Source: DTU089 sp964421815 | GTDB taxonomy: Bacteria; Bacillota; Clostridia; Oscillospirales; Acutalibacteraceae | Length of the DNA stretch: 64,000 nucleotides | Direction: 5' to 3' | NCBI GenBank assembly: GCA_964421815.1 | Contig: CAYQYT010000009.1 | Span: forward strand, 11,176-75,175 | Shown: piece after piece, positions 27,695-36,170 of the stretch | Position numbering within the stretch: the first letter of the stretch is position 1 | Layout: each line of letters begins with the position of its first letter | Program-made: the position numbers and the translations under genes | Notes under the pieces: model-generated | Database searches by the model: none | Told to the model about the DNA's origin: nothing | What the model saw: the letters and a program-made list of their open reading frames with translations, nothing else

Positions 27695-29035
27695 TTAAGA
27701 AAGTCTTGCTTCAAGAGCCTTCTTGTGTTCCTCGTATCCGGGTTTACCCAAAAGAGCGAACATATTTTTCTTGTAACTTTCAACACCGGGTTGATCGAAA
27801 GGATTGATTCCGAGAATGTAACCCGACACGGCACAGGCTTTTTCCAAGAAATAAACCAGATATCCGAAATCGTATTCATTCATACCGCCCACTTCAAGAA
27901 CCATATTGGGAACCTTTCCGTCCGTGTGAGCAAGAATTGTACCCAGGAAAGCCTTTTTGTTAACAAAGTCAACTGTTTTCCCTGCTACAAAATTGAAACC
28001 GTCTCCGTTTTCAGGATCAAGACCGATTGTAAGTTCCTTTTTGGGCTTATCAAAGGTTACCACCGTTTCAAACATAACCCTTTCACCCTCCTGAACATAT
28101 TGACCAAGGGAATGAAGGTCCGTTGAAAATACTGCGGACGAGGGATAAAGACCTTTACCGTCTTTGCCTTCGCTTTCGCCGTAAAGTTGTTTGAACCACT
28201 CGTTCATCATTGTGTAATCCGGTTCGTATGAAATCATCATTTCCACGGATTTGCCCTTGCGGTAGAGAATGTTTCTCATTGCGGCATATTTGTAACAGTC
28301 GTTTGTGTAAACATCGCCGTCTGCGAATTTTTCACGGGCATCCGCCGCACCCTGCATCATTGAATCAATGTCAATGCCTGCAACCGCAATGGGAAGAAGA
28401 CCAACCGCTGTAAGAACGGAGTATCTGCCGCCCACATCGTCGGGGATAACAAAGGTTTCATAGCCTTCCCTGTCGGAAAGTTCTTTGAGAGTTCCCCTGG
28501 CCTTGTCGGTTGTGGCATATATTCTTTTTGCGGCTTCTTTTTTGCCGTATTTCTTCTCGAGCATTTCTTTAAATACTCTGAAAGCGATTGTGGGCTCCGT
28601 AGTAGTGCCCGATTTTGAAATAACATTTACCGAAAAGTCCCTGCCCTCACAAAGAGCAACCGCCTCTGCAAGTGCCGAGGAGGAAAGAGTGTTTCCTGCA
28701 AAAATAATTTGGGGCTTTTCAATCAAGTTGCGATTTTGGGATTTACAAAATTCGATAGCCGCTCTGGCGCCTAAATAAGAACCTCCGATACCGATAACAA
28801 CAAGAACATCGCTGTCGTTACGGATTTTCTCTGAGGCTTTTTTTATTCTATTGAACTCATCCTTATCATAATCGACGGGTAAATCCACCCAGCCGAGAAA
28901 GTCGTTGCCCGCACCCGTGCGAGAATCAAGAAGTTCAACCGCCGCCGCAACTTCGGGAGCAATTTCCCGGACATCGTTTTCATTAACAAAACCCTCAAGA
29001 TAGTGTGTGTTGAGTTTTACTGACAAATGTTTCAT
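27695..29035 (-). CDS. pgi: Glucose-6-phosphate isomerase
   Basis: A 446-residue glycolytic enzyme converting glucose-6-phosphate to fructose-6-phosphate. The SIS-fold motifs 'VLVVIGIGGSYLGARA', VISKSGTTTEPTIAFR and 'DVGGRYSVLTAVGLLP' are present, along with the later QYVQEGERVMFE and the C-terminal PGVESYKK with the catalytic Lys. The length (about 445) is that of the bacterial short type. A promoter lies at 29103-29131. Confidence 0.97.
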   Translation of the reverse strand: MKHLSVKLNTHYLEGFVNENDVREIAPEVAAAVELLDSRTGAGNDFLGWVDLPVDYDKDEFNRIKKASEKIRNDSDVLVVIGIGGSYLGARAAIEFCKSQNRNLIEKPQIIFAGNTLSSSALAEAVALCEGRDFSVNVISKSGTTTEPTIAFRVFKEMLEKKYGKKEAAKRIYATTDKARGTLKELSDREGYETFVIPDDVGGRYSVLTAVGLLPIAVAGIDIDSMMQGAADAREKFADGDVYTNDCYKYAAMRNILYRKGKSVEMMISYEPDYTMMNEWFKQLYGESEGKDGKGLYPSSAVFSTDLHSLGQYVQEGERVMFETVVTFDKPKKELTIGLDPENGDGFNFVAGKTVDFVNKKAFLGTILAHTDGKVPNMVLEVGGMNEYDFGYLVYFLEKACAVSGYILGINPFDQPGVESYKKNMFALLGKPGYEEHKKALEARLS

Positions 29036-29102
29036 CTCCTAAAAATTCAACTATTGTTACCGTATATTGTTACCATAGCAAACAATAGTATTATTTGCTA
29101 AT

Positions 29103-29131
29103 ATTCTACAATACAACGATACTTTTTTCAA
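29103..29131 (-). promoter_or_regulatory. Sigma-A type promoter of pgi
   Basis: On the minus strand TTGAAA (29131-29126), 17-nt spacer, TAGAAT (29108-29103). The ~60-nt leader contains GGTAACAATA twice and an ACTATTGTT/AACAATAGT inverted repeat (29050-29088 region). Confidence 0.7.
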
Positions 29132-29167
29132 TAGAATTTTAATAATTTTACAAAAAATTTCTTAATT

Positions 29168-29347
29168 TTATAATCTGTTAACGCAATATTCAATAATTAT
29201 TTTCGGGTTTATTGCTCCATTTACCGAATACAGATTACTATTGCCCTTACTTATTACAGTAATGCTTGCCGCCACTACGGTTGTCAGCAACATGATTATA
29301 ATGGCAAGAACCGTAAACACATTAAACAATCGGTTAAATTCTCTCAT
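29168..29347 (-). CDS. Small single-pass membrane protein coupled to spoIIP
   Basis: A 59-residue frame starting at ATG 29347, which overlaps the spoIIP stop as ATGA, and ending at TAA 29168-29170. The translation starts MREFNRLFNV and has one long hydrophobic helix (about 8-33, 'FTVLAIIIMLLTTVVAASIT') and a short polar tail. No family is recognised. Stop-start overlap supports expression with spoIIP; the SD is weak (GGAAAA), consistent with coupling. A chance ORF cannot be excluded. Confidence 0.5.
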   Translation of the reverse strand: MREFNRLFNVFTVLAIIIMLLTTVVAASITVISKGNSNLYSVNGAINPKIIIEYCVNRL

Positions 29348-30453
29348 TTTTCCAATTCCTTATCCAACATTTTTACTATACTTTTTCCCACAAGGGAAGC
29401 GGAATACACCGCCTCTTCCAAGGTATTTGCATCGGTGCCGAATTCCAATAAAAGTGAGCAGGGTGTAACATCCATATTGTACTTTCTGTTGCAAAAGAAA
29501 ATCGGGCGCATAAGTCCCTCATAGTTTTCCTCCACGGTGTTTTGCAAATGGACCGCAAAGGTCAGATTTTCTTTCCAGCCGGGGAAATCCTCTACCCCAT
29601 CCCCCTCGCAACCGCTTATTATCATAACCTGCGCCGCTTTTTTGCCGTTTATAACCGCCGTGGGTTTGCTCCTTGTTCCGCTATCGTAGTGAATGGCATC
29701 ACGGTGCACGTCAAGGGTCAGCACAATTGACGGGTATTCTTTTAGATATTTTTCAACACTTACAAGGGAGCGTGCATATGCACCGTTATAACTGCTGTCA
29801 TAAACATTTGTGTCGTGTATAACTTTGTAGCCTGAATTTTCAAGTTCCTTTGCCAGCTCGTCCCCCACCCGCACCATATTTTTACGTGAATCTTTGGTAC
29901 GCGAATTATACTGATTTGAATACCACCCCTTGTCAAGAAGTTCGTACCCCTCGGTAGTATGGGTATGGTAAATCAGTACATACGGTTTGTCCTTTGTCAC
30001 CGTTTTATAATCGGGTGATGTGTTCAAAAGCTTTTTAATGCTTATACTTTCGCTTGTCTTGTTGTTAACATCCACAATGCCGAAAGTAGTTGTAGTTGAG
30101 TTGGCTCCGAATTGCTGTTCCTTAATATCTCCGCTTTTTTTGAAGCCCTTGTAAAGTTCTTCCGCCTCTTTCATAAGTTCCAGTATGTCATCGGGAGTCT
30201 GCGCCGCCTGTACGACACCGTAGCCACCGCCCCCGAAGCCCAAAGGGGAAAAACTCTCCTCACTTTCTATTCCGAAAGCGTTATTGGCAGTCAAATCCGC
30301 ACTTTGAAGTTCCTGTTTAAAGGAACTGACTTTAGTTATTGCGCCCGCAATCTCCGCCCCCATAAAATCACCGCCATATACCGCGGAAAACACAAGGAAC
30401 CCGCACACAGTCAAGCAAATAAGTTTATGGATAAAATAGTTTTTTCGCTTCAA
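29344..30453 (-). CDS. spoIIP: Stage II sporulation protein P
   Basis: A 369-residue peptidoglycan amidase/endopeptidase that with SpoIID and SpoIIM drives engulfment of the forespore. An N-terminal membrane helix follows the basic start (MKRKNYFIHKL...), and the catalytic domain shows 'KPYVLIYHTHTTEGYE', 'LDVHRDAI' and a C-terminal 'LLEFGTDANTLEEA'. The best start is TTG 30453, which has GGGAGGTG 5 nt upstream; the longer ATG frame would overlap gpr without a ribosome site. It follows gpr by 53 nt. Confidence 0.93.
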   Translation of the reverse strand: MKRKNYFIHKLICLTVCGFLVFSAVYGGDFMGAEIAGAITKVSSFKQELQSADLTANNAFGIESEESFSPLGFGGGGYGVVQAAQTPDDILELMKEAEELYKGFKKSGDIKEQQFGANSTTTTFGIVDVNNKTSESISIKKLLNTSPDYKTVTKDKPYVLIYHTHTTEGYELLDKGWYSNQYNSRTKDSRKNMVRVGDELAKELENSGYKVIHDTNVYDSSYNGAYARSLVSVEKYLKEYPSIVLTLDVHRDAIHYDSGTRSKPTAVINGKKAAQVMIISGCEGDGVEDFPGWKENLTFAVHLQNTVEENYEGLMRPIFFCNRKYNMDVTPCSLLLEFGTDANTLEEAVYSASLVGKSIVKMLDKELEK

Positions 30454-30506
30454 CAAATCACCTCCCAATATAGAATATGAAAGGCATTTTGCCGATAGAA
30501 TTAAAT

Positions 30507-31385
30507 CTACATAATACTGTACAACTCCTTGGGGGAAAGTGTGGGTTGCAGGGCGCAATTTATGGCAAGTGCCAAAAGATAGGATGCATTTTTTATAAGC
30601 AAATCTATGTCTTTGGGAGCAACTATCATCCCCTTCTTTTCCCCCGGCATCTTCTTATTAAAATTTTCGGAGGGAACTCCCGACAGTTCTGCCGCAAGGG
30701 ATACCGCATCAACAACCGTGGGAATACCAATGGCAATTACGGGAACCCCCAAATAACTTTCGTCTATGCGTTTTCTTGTATTTCCTATTCCCGACCCGGG
30801 CGCAATACCCGTATCGGACATCTGCACCGTTGTGCCGAGCCTTTTGACACTTCCTGCCGCCAAAGCATCAATAGTTATTACACACTGGGGCTTCACCGCC
30901 TGACAAATACTTTTTATATACTCCCCGGACTCTATGCCCGTTTCTCCCAATACACCCGCACACACCACCGCCACGGGTCTTAAATCCTCCGAAAAACCTG
31001 CGGCGCGCTGAAGCTCACCCTTTATATGCCTTGTGGCAAAAATATGCGAAGCGGTCATAGGGCCCAATGCATCGGAAGTAATACGTTCGTTCCCCACTCC
31101 CGCCACAAGCACGGTGCCATCGCCCCTTGGCAAAAGTTTTTTTATGCTCTTTGTGAGTGCGTCAAGCCGTCCGTCACTCACCGCCGCGTCATCGGAAAAA
31201 GCATTCATTTCAAGAGTAATATATTTTCCCACTCCCTTTCCCAACCGTTTTGCCGCGCTTTCGGTTTTTATTTCAATAACCGTGGTTTTGCACTCGTCGT
31301 TTTCCGACTCCGACACCTCGATTCCGCTAATATCTTCCTCAATCATCTCCCTGCGTTCAAGAGCAAGGTCCGTTCTGAAATCCAA
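30507..31385 (-). CDS. gpr: GPR germination protease
   Basis: A 292-residue aspartic-type protease that degrades small acid-soluble proteins at germination. 'MDFRTDLALERREM' at the N-terminus is the pro-segment typical of GPR, followed by 'VLVAGVGNERITSDALGP', 'GVLGETGIESGEY' and 'IDALAAGSVKRLGTTVQMSDTG'. SD GAGGTG precedes the ATG. Together with spoIIP it forms a conserved sporulation pair. Confidence 0.95.
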   Translation of the reverse strand: MDFRTDLALERREMIEEDISGIEVSESENDECKTTVIEIKTESAAKRLGKGVGKYITLEMNAFSDDAAVSDGRLDALTKSIKKLLPRGDGTVLVAGVGNERITSDALGPMTASHIFATRHIKGELQRAAGFSEDLRPVAVVCAGVLGETGIESGEYIKSICQAVKPQCVITIDALAAGSVKRLGTTVQMSDTGIAPGSGIGNTRKRIDESYLGVPVIAIGIPTVVDAVSLAAELSGVPSENFNKKMPGEKKGMIVAPKDIDLLIKNASYLLALAINCALQPTLSPKELYSIM

Positions 31386-31401
31386 AAAATCACCTCAAAA
31401 A

Positions 31402-31431
31402 TATTATTGGTACACTTTTCCCGGCTATTCA
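31402..31431 (-). promoter_or_regulatory. Possible forespore sigma (F/G) promoter of gpr
   Basis: On minus, TGAATA (31431-31426), 16-nt spacer, CAATAATA (31409-31402), resembling the sigma-F/G pattern TGnATA...CATAnTA. It lies about 17-46 nt upstream of the gpr ATG. gpr is under such sigma factors in Bacillus subtilis. Confidence 0.4.
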
Positions 31432-31452
31432 CAATAATATTTGGTGTAAATA

Positions 31453-31481
31453 TTGAAATAGAAATCATTATGTGCTAAAAT
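31453..31481 (+). promoter_or_regulatory. Sigma-A type promoter of ychF
   Basis: TTGAAA (31453-31458), 17-nt spacer, TAAAAT (31476-31481), 33 nt upstream of the ychF ATG. Confidence 0.7.
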
Positions 31482-31513
31482 ATTCCGCGATAATCTGAAA
31501 AGGAAGTTATTAT

Positions 31514-32608
31514 ATGAAACTCGGTATTGTTGGTCTCCCCAATGTTGGAAAAAGCACACTTTTTAACGCACTTACAAATGCGGGGGCGCAGGCGGCGAAC
31601 TACGCATTCTGCACAATTGAGCCCAATGTGGGTGTTGTTGCGGTTCCGGACAAGCGTCTTGATGCTCTGTGTGAAATGTATAATCCCGTTAAGGTTACTC
31701 CGGCAACCATTGAATTCGTTGATATTGCGGGACTCGTTAAGGGCGCATCAAAGGGTGAGGGTCTCGGTAACAAATTCCTCTCCCACATCCGCGAGGTTGA
31801 CGCGATTATTCACGTAGTTCGTTGTTTCGACAATGACGACATTATGCATGTTGACGGCTCTGTTGATCCCCAAAGAGATATTGAAACAATCAATCTTGAA
31901 CTTATTCTCTCCGATGTGGAAATTCTCCAGAGAAGAATAGACAGAACGACAAAGGCTATGAAGGGTGATAAATCCCTTGCCACAGAACTTGCAATCCTTG
32001 AAAAAGTCAAGGACGCTCTTGACAACGGTATATGCGCCCGTGGGGTTGAACTTACGGATGATGAAAAGGAAATTCTTGATACGGTGGATTTACTTACATC
32101 CAAGCCCGTTATATATGCCTGTAACATGAGCGAGGATGATTTCGCTTCAAAAATCGAAAGTAACCCACGTTACAATGCGGTTAAAGAAATCGCCGCTCAG
32201 GAAGGCAGTCAGGTTCTTCCCATTTGTGCTGAACTTGAAGCGCAAATTGCAGAACTTGACCCAGAAGAAAAAGAAATGTTCCTTTCGGAACTGGGAGTTT
32301 CAACGGGCGGTCTTGATTTACTTATTGAAAGAAGTTATGACTTGCTTGGTCTTATGAGTTATCTTACAGCCGGTCAACCGGAAGTAAGAGCATGGACAAT
32401 CAAAAAAGGCACGAAAGCTCCCCAGGCGGCAGGCAAAATCCACTCCGACTTTGAAAGAGGTTTCATTCGTGCAGAGGTTGTTTCCTTTGATGTGCTTATG
32501 GAATGTGGTTCAATGCAGGTTGCAAAGGAAAAAGGCCTTGTTCGTTCCGAGGGCAAGGAATACGTTATGCAGGACGGAGATATTGTTCTTTTCAGATTTA
32601 ATGTATAA
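31514..32608 (+). CDS. ychF: Redox-regulated ATPase/GTPase YchF
   Basis: A 364-residue Obg-family P-loop protein that prefers ATP. G1 is GLPNVGKST (residues 6-14), followed by 'NYAFCTIEPNVGVV' (switch I), DIAGLVKGASKGEGLGN (G3 with the HAS/KGAS loop) and the NMSEDD segment in place of NKxD, as in YchF. A coiled-coil region and C-terminal TGS domain (about 280-364) complete the normal architecture. SD AGGAAG precedes the ATG. Confidence 0.96.
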   Translation: MKLGIVGLPNVGKSTLFNALTNAGAQAANYAFCTIEPNVGVVAVPDKRLDALCEMYNPVKVTPATIEFVDIAGLVKGASKGEGLGNKFLSHIREVDAIIHVVRCFDNDDIMHVDGSVDPQRDIETINLELILSDVEILQRRIDRTTKAMKGDKSLATELAILEKVKDALDNGICARGVELTDDEKEILDTVDLLTSKPVIYACNMSEDDFASKIESNPRYNAVKEIAAQEGSQVLPICAELEAQIAELDPEEKEMFLSELGVSTGGLDLLIERSYDLLGLMSYLTAGQPEVRAWTIKKGTKAPQAAGKIHSDFERGFIRAEVVSFDVLMECGSMQVAKEKGLVRSEGKEYVMQDGDIVLFRFNV

Positions 32609-32624
32609 TTAAACTGATATAAAA

Positions 32625-32669
32625 TATCGGCTATGAAAAACAAGTGTTTCTCATAGCCGATTATTATTT
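32625..32669. terminator. Bidirectional intrinsic terminator
   Basis: ATCGGCTATGA (32625-32635) pairs with TCATAGCCGAT (32651-32661), followed by TATTATTTTG. It separates convergent ychF and the propeller-like gene. Confidence 0.7.
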
Positions 32670-32677
32670 TGTTTATA

Positions 32678-33598
32678 TTATTTTGTGTATTTATATGTTC
32701 TTACATAAGTTGCAATTGTCTTGTCATAGTCAAGGATTGTGAACGTAAGGGAGCCGTCCTTATTCTTAACAACTGTCAAGCCCTCCGCCTCGTTACCTGC
32801 CATTGCAGGAAGAGAACGGGTTGAAATTTCTGTAATGTCCCCCGTCTTAACATCCACCGCGAGAACATCGTCATCATTGGAGTCCGCGTTATCTATTGAA
32901 AGGTAAATAACACCGTCAATATATTCGCCGCCCTGGATTCTGATTATGGGGTACTCCAATTCAATATAGTGGTCAAAAACAAGTTTTTTGTTGCCCTCGG
33001 CATCTTCGGCAGGTTCCAATTTGAAAGCACAAATTCTTTCAACAGGGCCTAAGCGGTTTTCCGTTTCAACCTCTTTACCAAAGTGAGATGTGTAAATAAA
33101 TCCATTCTCACCGTCAACTGCGAGCCACGGAATACCTTCGGGAAGATATTCACCGGGCACTTCAAAAGCGTCCTTAAATTTAAGAGAGGTTGAATCGTAT
33201 GTCATAACAAACTGCGTATTACCCCTGCCCGTTTTTTCACAGGAGGCATAAATCAAGCCGTTATAATAACTGATACCGCCGATGTGGTTGTTGCCCATAT
33301 CACGATATTTTGAAGGAATGGCATCGTCGTTTGTTACAAGACGGTTGAAATTCGCATCCCATTTGGCAAGTCCCGCCATATCGACGGCAGTCATTGAGCC
33401 GGATGTATAAAAGTTCTTGCCGTCAGTTGTAATACCCTGGCCGGAATACATGGCGTCGAAAAGAAGAAGCTGTTGCTCCGACTGAAGTTCAAAATCGCCC
33501 GTTGCCTCGGCAGTTCCCATGTCAACAAAGCCCGTGAACAAACCGCAGATAGCCAGTAAAATGGATAAAATCGCGTCAACAAAATGAATGCCTGTCAT
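32678..33598 (-). CDS. Beta-propeller-like protein with N-terminal membrane segment
   Basis: A 306-residue protein with a hydrophobic N-terminal segment (about 5-25) that could be a signal anchor. The rest has repeating strand units: 'GQGITTDGKNFYTSG', 'IGGISYYNGLIYASCEK', 'WLAVDGENGFIYTSHFG', 'RIQGGEYIDGVIYLSIDN' and 'EGLTVVKNKDGSLTFTI'. These look like blades of a propeller. No catalytic motif is recognised. It is transcribed alone from the promoter at 33628-33656. Confidence 0.55.
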   Translation of the reverse strand: MTGIHFVDAILSILLAICGLFTGFVDMGTAEATGDFELQSEQQLLLFDAMYSGQGITTDGKNFYTSGSMTAVDMAGLAKWDANFNRLVTNDDAIPSKYRDMGNNHIGGISYYNGLIYASCEKTGRGNTQFVMTYDSTSLKFKDAFEVPGEYLPEGIPWLAVDGENGFIYTSHFGKEVETENRLGPVERICAFKLEPAEDAEGNKKLVFDHYIELEYPIIRIQGGEYIDGVIYLSIDNADSNDDDVLAVDVKTGDITEISTRSLPAMAGNEAEGLTVVKNKDGSLTFTILDYDKTIATYVRTYKYTK

Positions 33599-33627
33599 TA
33601 TCTCAACTCCTAAAACATTATAGTTAC

Positions 33628-33656
33628 ATAATACTTCAACATCTCCACATTGTCAA
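33628..33656 (-). promoter_or_regulatory. Strong sigma-A promoter of the propeller-like gene
   Basis: On minus, TTGACA (33656-33651), 17-nt spacer, TATTAT (33633-33628). Confidence 0.7.
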
Positions 33657-33692
33657 TGTATTATGAATAAATTATTAAACCTTTCAAAAGGA

Positions 33693-33721
33693 TTGATTAA
33701 ATCCCTCTGACATTGTATAAT
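33693..33721 (+). promoter_or_regulatory. Sigma-A promoter of the PHP gene
   Basis: TTGATT (33693-33698), 17-nt spacer, TATAAT (33716-33721), 34 nt upstream of the ATG. Confidence 0.7.
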
Positions 33722-33754
33722 TCAAGGTGAAATTGTAAGCCAAGGTGGAAGAAT

Positions 33755-34429
33755 ATGGAATACAAATACGAAATACACGCGCACACAAAAAACACAAGCC
33801 TTTGCGGGCAGTTGGACGCGGAAGAACTTGTGAATAAATACAAAGAAGCGGGATACTCGGGTATAGTCATAACCGACCACTACTCCCCCATGACCTTTAA
33901 ACCCGCGGAATATTTCAACAAGAAAAAAGCATTGGAGCATTATTTTCAAGGTTACAGAAAGGCAAAACAGTTTGAATCCGAGGATTTTACCGTTCTTTTG
34001 GGTGTTGAATTGCGATTCTATGCAACTGTAAACGACTACTTGATATATGGTGTAACGGAAGAAATGCTTTATAATCTCCCCTTTTTGCTTCCCCTTTATA
34101 TACGAAGGGCAAGTAAATTGTTAAGAGAACGTGGGTGTCTTTTCCTCCAAGCCCATCCTTTCAGGCAGTTTATAACAAGAGCAAACCCCAAATACCTTGA
34201 CGGTGTTGAGGTTTTCAACGGAAAAGCCGATAAAGAAGCCAACGATAATTCAGAAAAATGGGCAAATGAAATCGGCGCAAAAATAAAAACAAGCGGCAGC
34301 GACTGTCACAGGGAAAGCGGAGTCGGCCTGGGCGGTATAATCACAAATGAGCCCATAAAATCAAACGATGATTTAATCAGAATTTTAAAAAGCGGGAATT
34401 ATAAATTGATTAAAAACCAAAAAAAGTAA
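33755..34429 (+). CDS. PHP-domain phosphoesterase
   Basis: A 224-residue PHP-fold metallohydrolase. Metal ligands appear in family order: YEIHAHTK (HxH, residues 8 and 10), VITDHYSP (Asp-His), LLGVELRFY (Glu), LQAHPFRQF (His) and SGSDCHRES (DxH). Members hydrolyse phosphate esters; histidinol-phosphate phosphatase (HisK-type) and nucleotide phosphatase activities are known in the family. The substrate here is open, but the his operon at 45-53 kb lacks a histidinol phosphatase, so this is one candidate. Confidence 0.8.
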   Translation: MEYKYEIHAHTKNTSLCGQLDAEELVNKYKEAGYSGIVITDHYSPMTFKPAEYFNKKKALEHYFQGYRKAKQFESEDFTVLLGVELRFYATVNDYLIYGVTEEMLYNLPFLLPLYIRRASKLLRERGCLFLQAHPFRQFITRANPKYLDGVEVFNGKADKEANDNSEKWANEIGAKIKTSGSDCHRESGVGLGGIITNEPIKSNDDLIRILKSGNYKLIKNQKK

Positions 34430-34496
34430 TGTTTTATGCTATGAACAAACTTCGACGCTCGACGTACTAATAACCGTAATCGGTACTCAGACAAAA

Positions 34497-34534
34497 ACAG
34501 TTCAAAGGTAAAAAATGCCTTTGAACTGTTTTTT
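34497..34534. terminator. Bidirectional intrinsic terminator
   Basis: ACAGTTCAAAGG (34497-34508) pairs with CCTTTGAACTGT (34518-34529), followed by TTTTT; an A run precedes it. It serves gpmI on the minus strand and the PHP gene on plus. Confidence 0.85.
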
Positions 34535-34540
34535 ATTGTA

Positions 34541-36112
34541 TTATTTAATCATTGATTCTTCCCAGGAAGCATAGGGTTCAATGCCGAAGATTGAAGCAAC
34601 TGTGGGAGCAACATTTGCAAGACCGAATTCCCCGTCCTTGATTTCATAGGAATTCTTGCTGTAAATGATGAAAGGAACTGCATTAAGTGAGTGAGCAGTC
34701 CTTACTGCTATATCACCTTTTTTGTTCTTTTCGAGCATTTCGTCCGCGTTACCATGGTCCGCAGTAATAAGAACGGTTACACCGCATTTGTCCGCAACTT
34801 TGAGAACTCTTGCAAGGCCAAGGTCAACCGCTTCAACGGCTGTAATTGTTGCGTCAAGGTTACCCGTGTGGCCAACCATATCGCCGTTGGGGTAGTTGCA
34901 ACGGATGAAATCGTATTTACCGCTTTCCATTGCTTCAATAACTGCATCGGTAACCTCTGCGGATTTCATCCAAGGTCTTTCGTCAAATGAAACTTTGTCC
35001 GACGGAATTTCCATATATGTTTCAAGTTCTTCGGAGAACTTGTCACTCTTGTTTCCGTTCCAGAAATATGTTACGTGACCGTATTTCTGTGTTTCGGAAA
35101 CTGCAAACTGATTCATACCCTTTGAAACAAGAAGTTCGGAGAGAGTATCTTTAATTTCGGGGGGATTAACAAGGAAACGTGCAGGAAGTTTAAGGTCGCC
35201 GTCATACTGGAGCATACCCGCATAGCAAACATCGGGCTTTGCACCCCTGTCAAATGCGGTGAATTCTTCATTATCGAAAGCCATTGAAAGTTCAATTGCA
35301 CGGTCGCCGCGGAAGTTGAAAAGAACTACGCTGTCCCCGTCCTTAATTGTACCGACGGGCTCGCCGTTTTCCGCAATTACAAAGGGTGGCAAATCCTGGT
35401 CAATGATACCGTCGTTTTCTGCACGGTATGTTTCGATTGCTTCGGTTGCGCTTGAGAACTGCCTACCGATGCCTTTAACATGGGTGTCCCAACCGAGTTT
35501 TACCATGCTCCAGTTTGCTTCGTAACGGTCCATTGTAATAACCATTCTGCCGCCGCCGGATGCAATTTTGCCACAGAATGTACCGTCATTAAGTTCACCC
35601 AAAGCCTTTTCAAGTTCGTCAACATAAGTAAGGGCGGATGTTGCGGGAACATCACGGCCGTCAAGGAGAATGTGAGCGCGAACACTATTTACACCCTCTA
35701 CTTTTGCCTTGCCCAACATAGCAATAAGGTGGGAAATATTTGAATGAACGTTACCGTCGGAAAGAAGGCCGATAAAATGCAGAGTTGAACCCTTTTGGAT
35801 GCAGTTTCCCGCAACCTCTTTCCAAGCGGTTGATTCATAGATTTTTCCGGATTCAATGGATTCGTTAACAAGCTTTGCGCCCTGTGAATAAACCTGACCG
35901 CAACCGAGAGCATTGTGTCCAACCTCGCTGTTACCCATATCGTCATCGGAGGGAAGACCCACTGCCGAACCGTGTGCTTTGAGTCGGGTGTTGGGACATT
36001 CTTTAAGAAGTTTATCAAGAACGGGTGTGTTGGCAAGTGTTACAGCATCACCGAGACCTGTTTTTGAGTAGCCCACACCGTCCATTACAACAAGAAGTAT
36101 TTTTTCAGACAT
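34541..36112 (-). CDS. gpmI: 2,3-bisphosphoglycerate-independent phosphoglycerate mutase
   Basis: A 523-residue manganese enzyme converting 3-phosphoglycerate to 2-phosphoglycerate. 'ILLVVMDGVGYS' (metal Asp) and DDDMGNSEVGHNALG with the phosphorylated Ser are N-terminal; ITADHGNADEM and RTAHSLNAVPF supply the C-terminal metal ligands. Length is normal. It is the last gene of the pgk-tpiA-gpmI operon and ends at the terminator at 34497. Confidence 0.97.
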   Translation of the reverse strand: MSEKILLVVMDGVGYSKTGLGDAVTLANTPVLDKLLKECPNTRLKAHGSAVGLPSDDDMGNSEVGHNALGCGQVYSQGAKLVNESIESGKIYESTAWKEVAGNCIQKGSTLHFIGLLSDGNVHSNISHLIAMLGKAKVEGVNSVRAHILLDGRDVPATSALTYVDELEKALGELNDGTFCGKIASGGGRMVITMDRYEANWSMVKLGWDTHVKGIGRQFSSATEAIETYRAENDGIIDQDLPPFVIAENGEPVGTIKDGDSVVLFNFRGDRAIELSMAFDNEEFTAFDRGAKPDVCYAGMLQYDGDLKLPARFLVNPPEIKDTLSELLVSKGMNQFAVSETQKYGHVTYFWNGNKSDKFSEELETYMEIPSDKVSFDERPWMKSAEVTDAVIEAMESGKYDFIRCNYPNGDMVGHTGNLDATITAVEAVDLGLARVLKVADKCGVTVLITADHGNADEMLEKNKKGDIAVRTAHSLNAVPFIIYSKNSYEIKDGEFGLANVAPTVASIFGIEPYASWEESMIK

Positions 36113-36170
36113 TTTTAATCACCTTTACAGAAAATTCGGGCAGACGATAAAGCCTGCCCTGATTTTTTAA

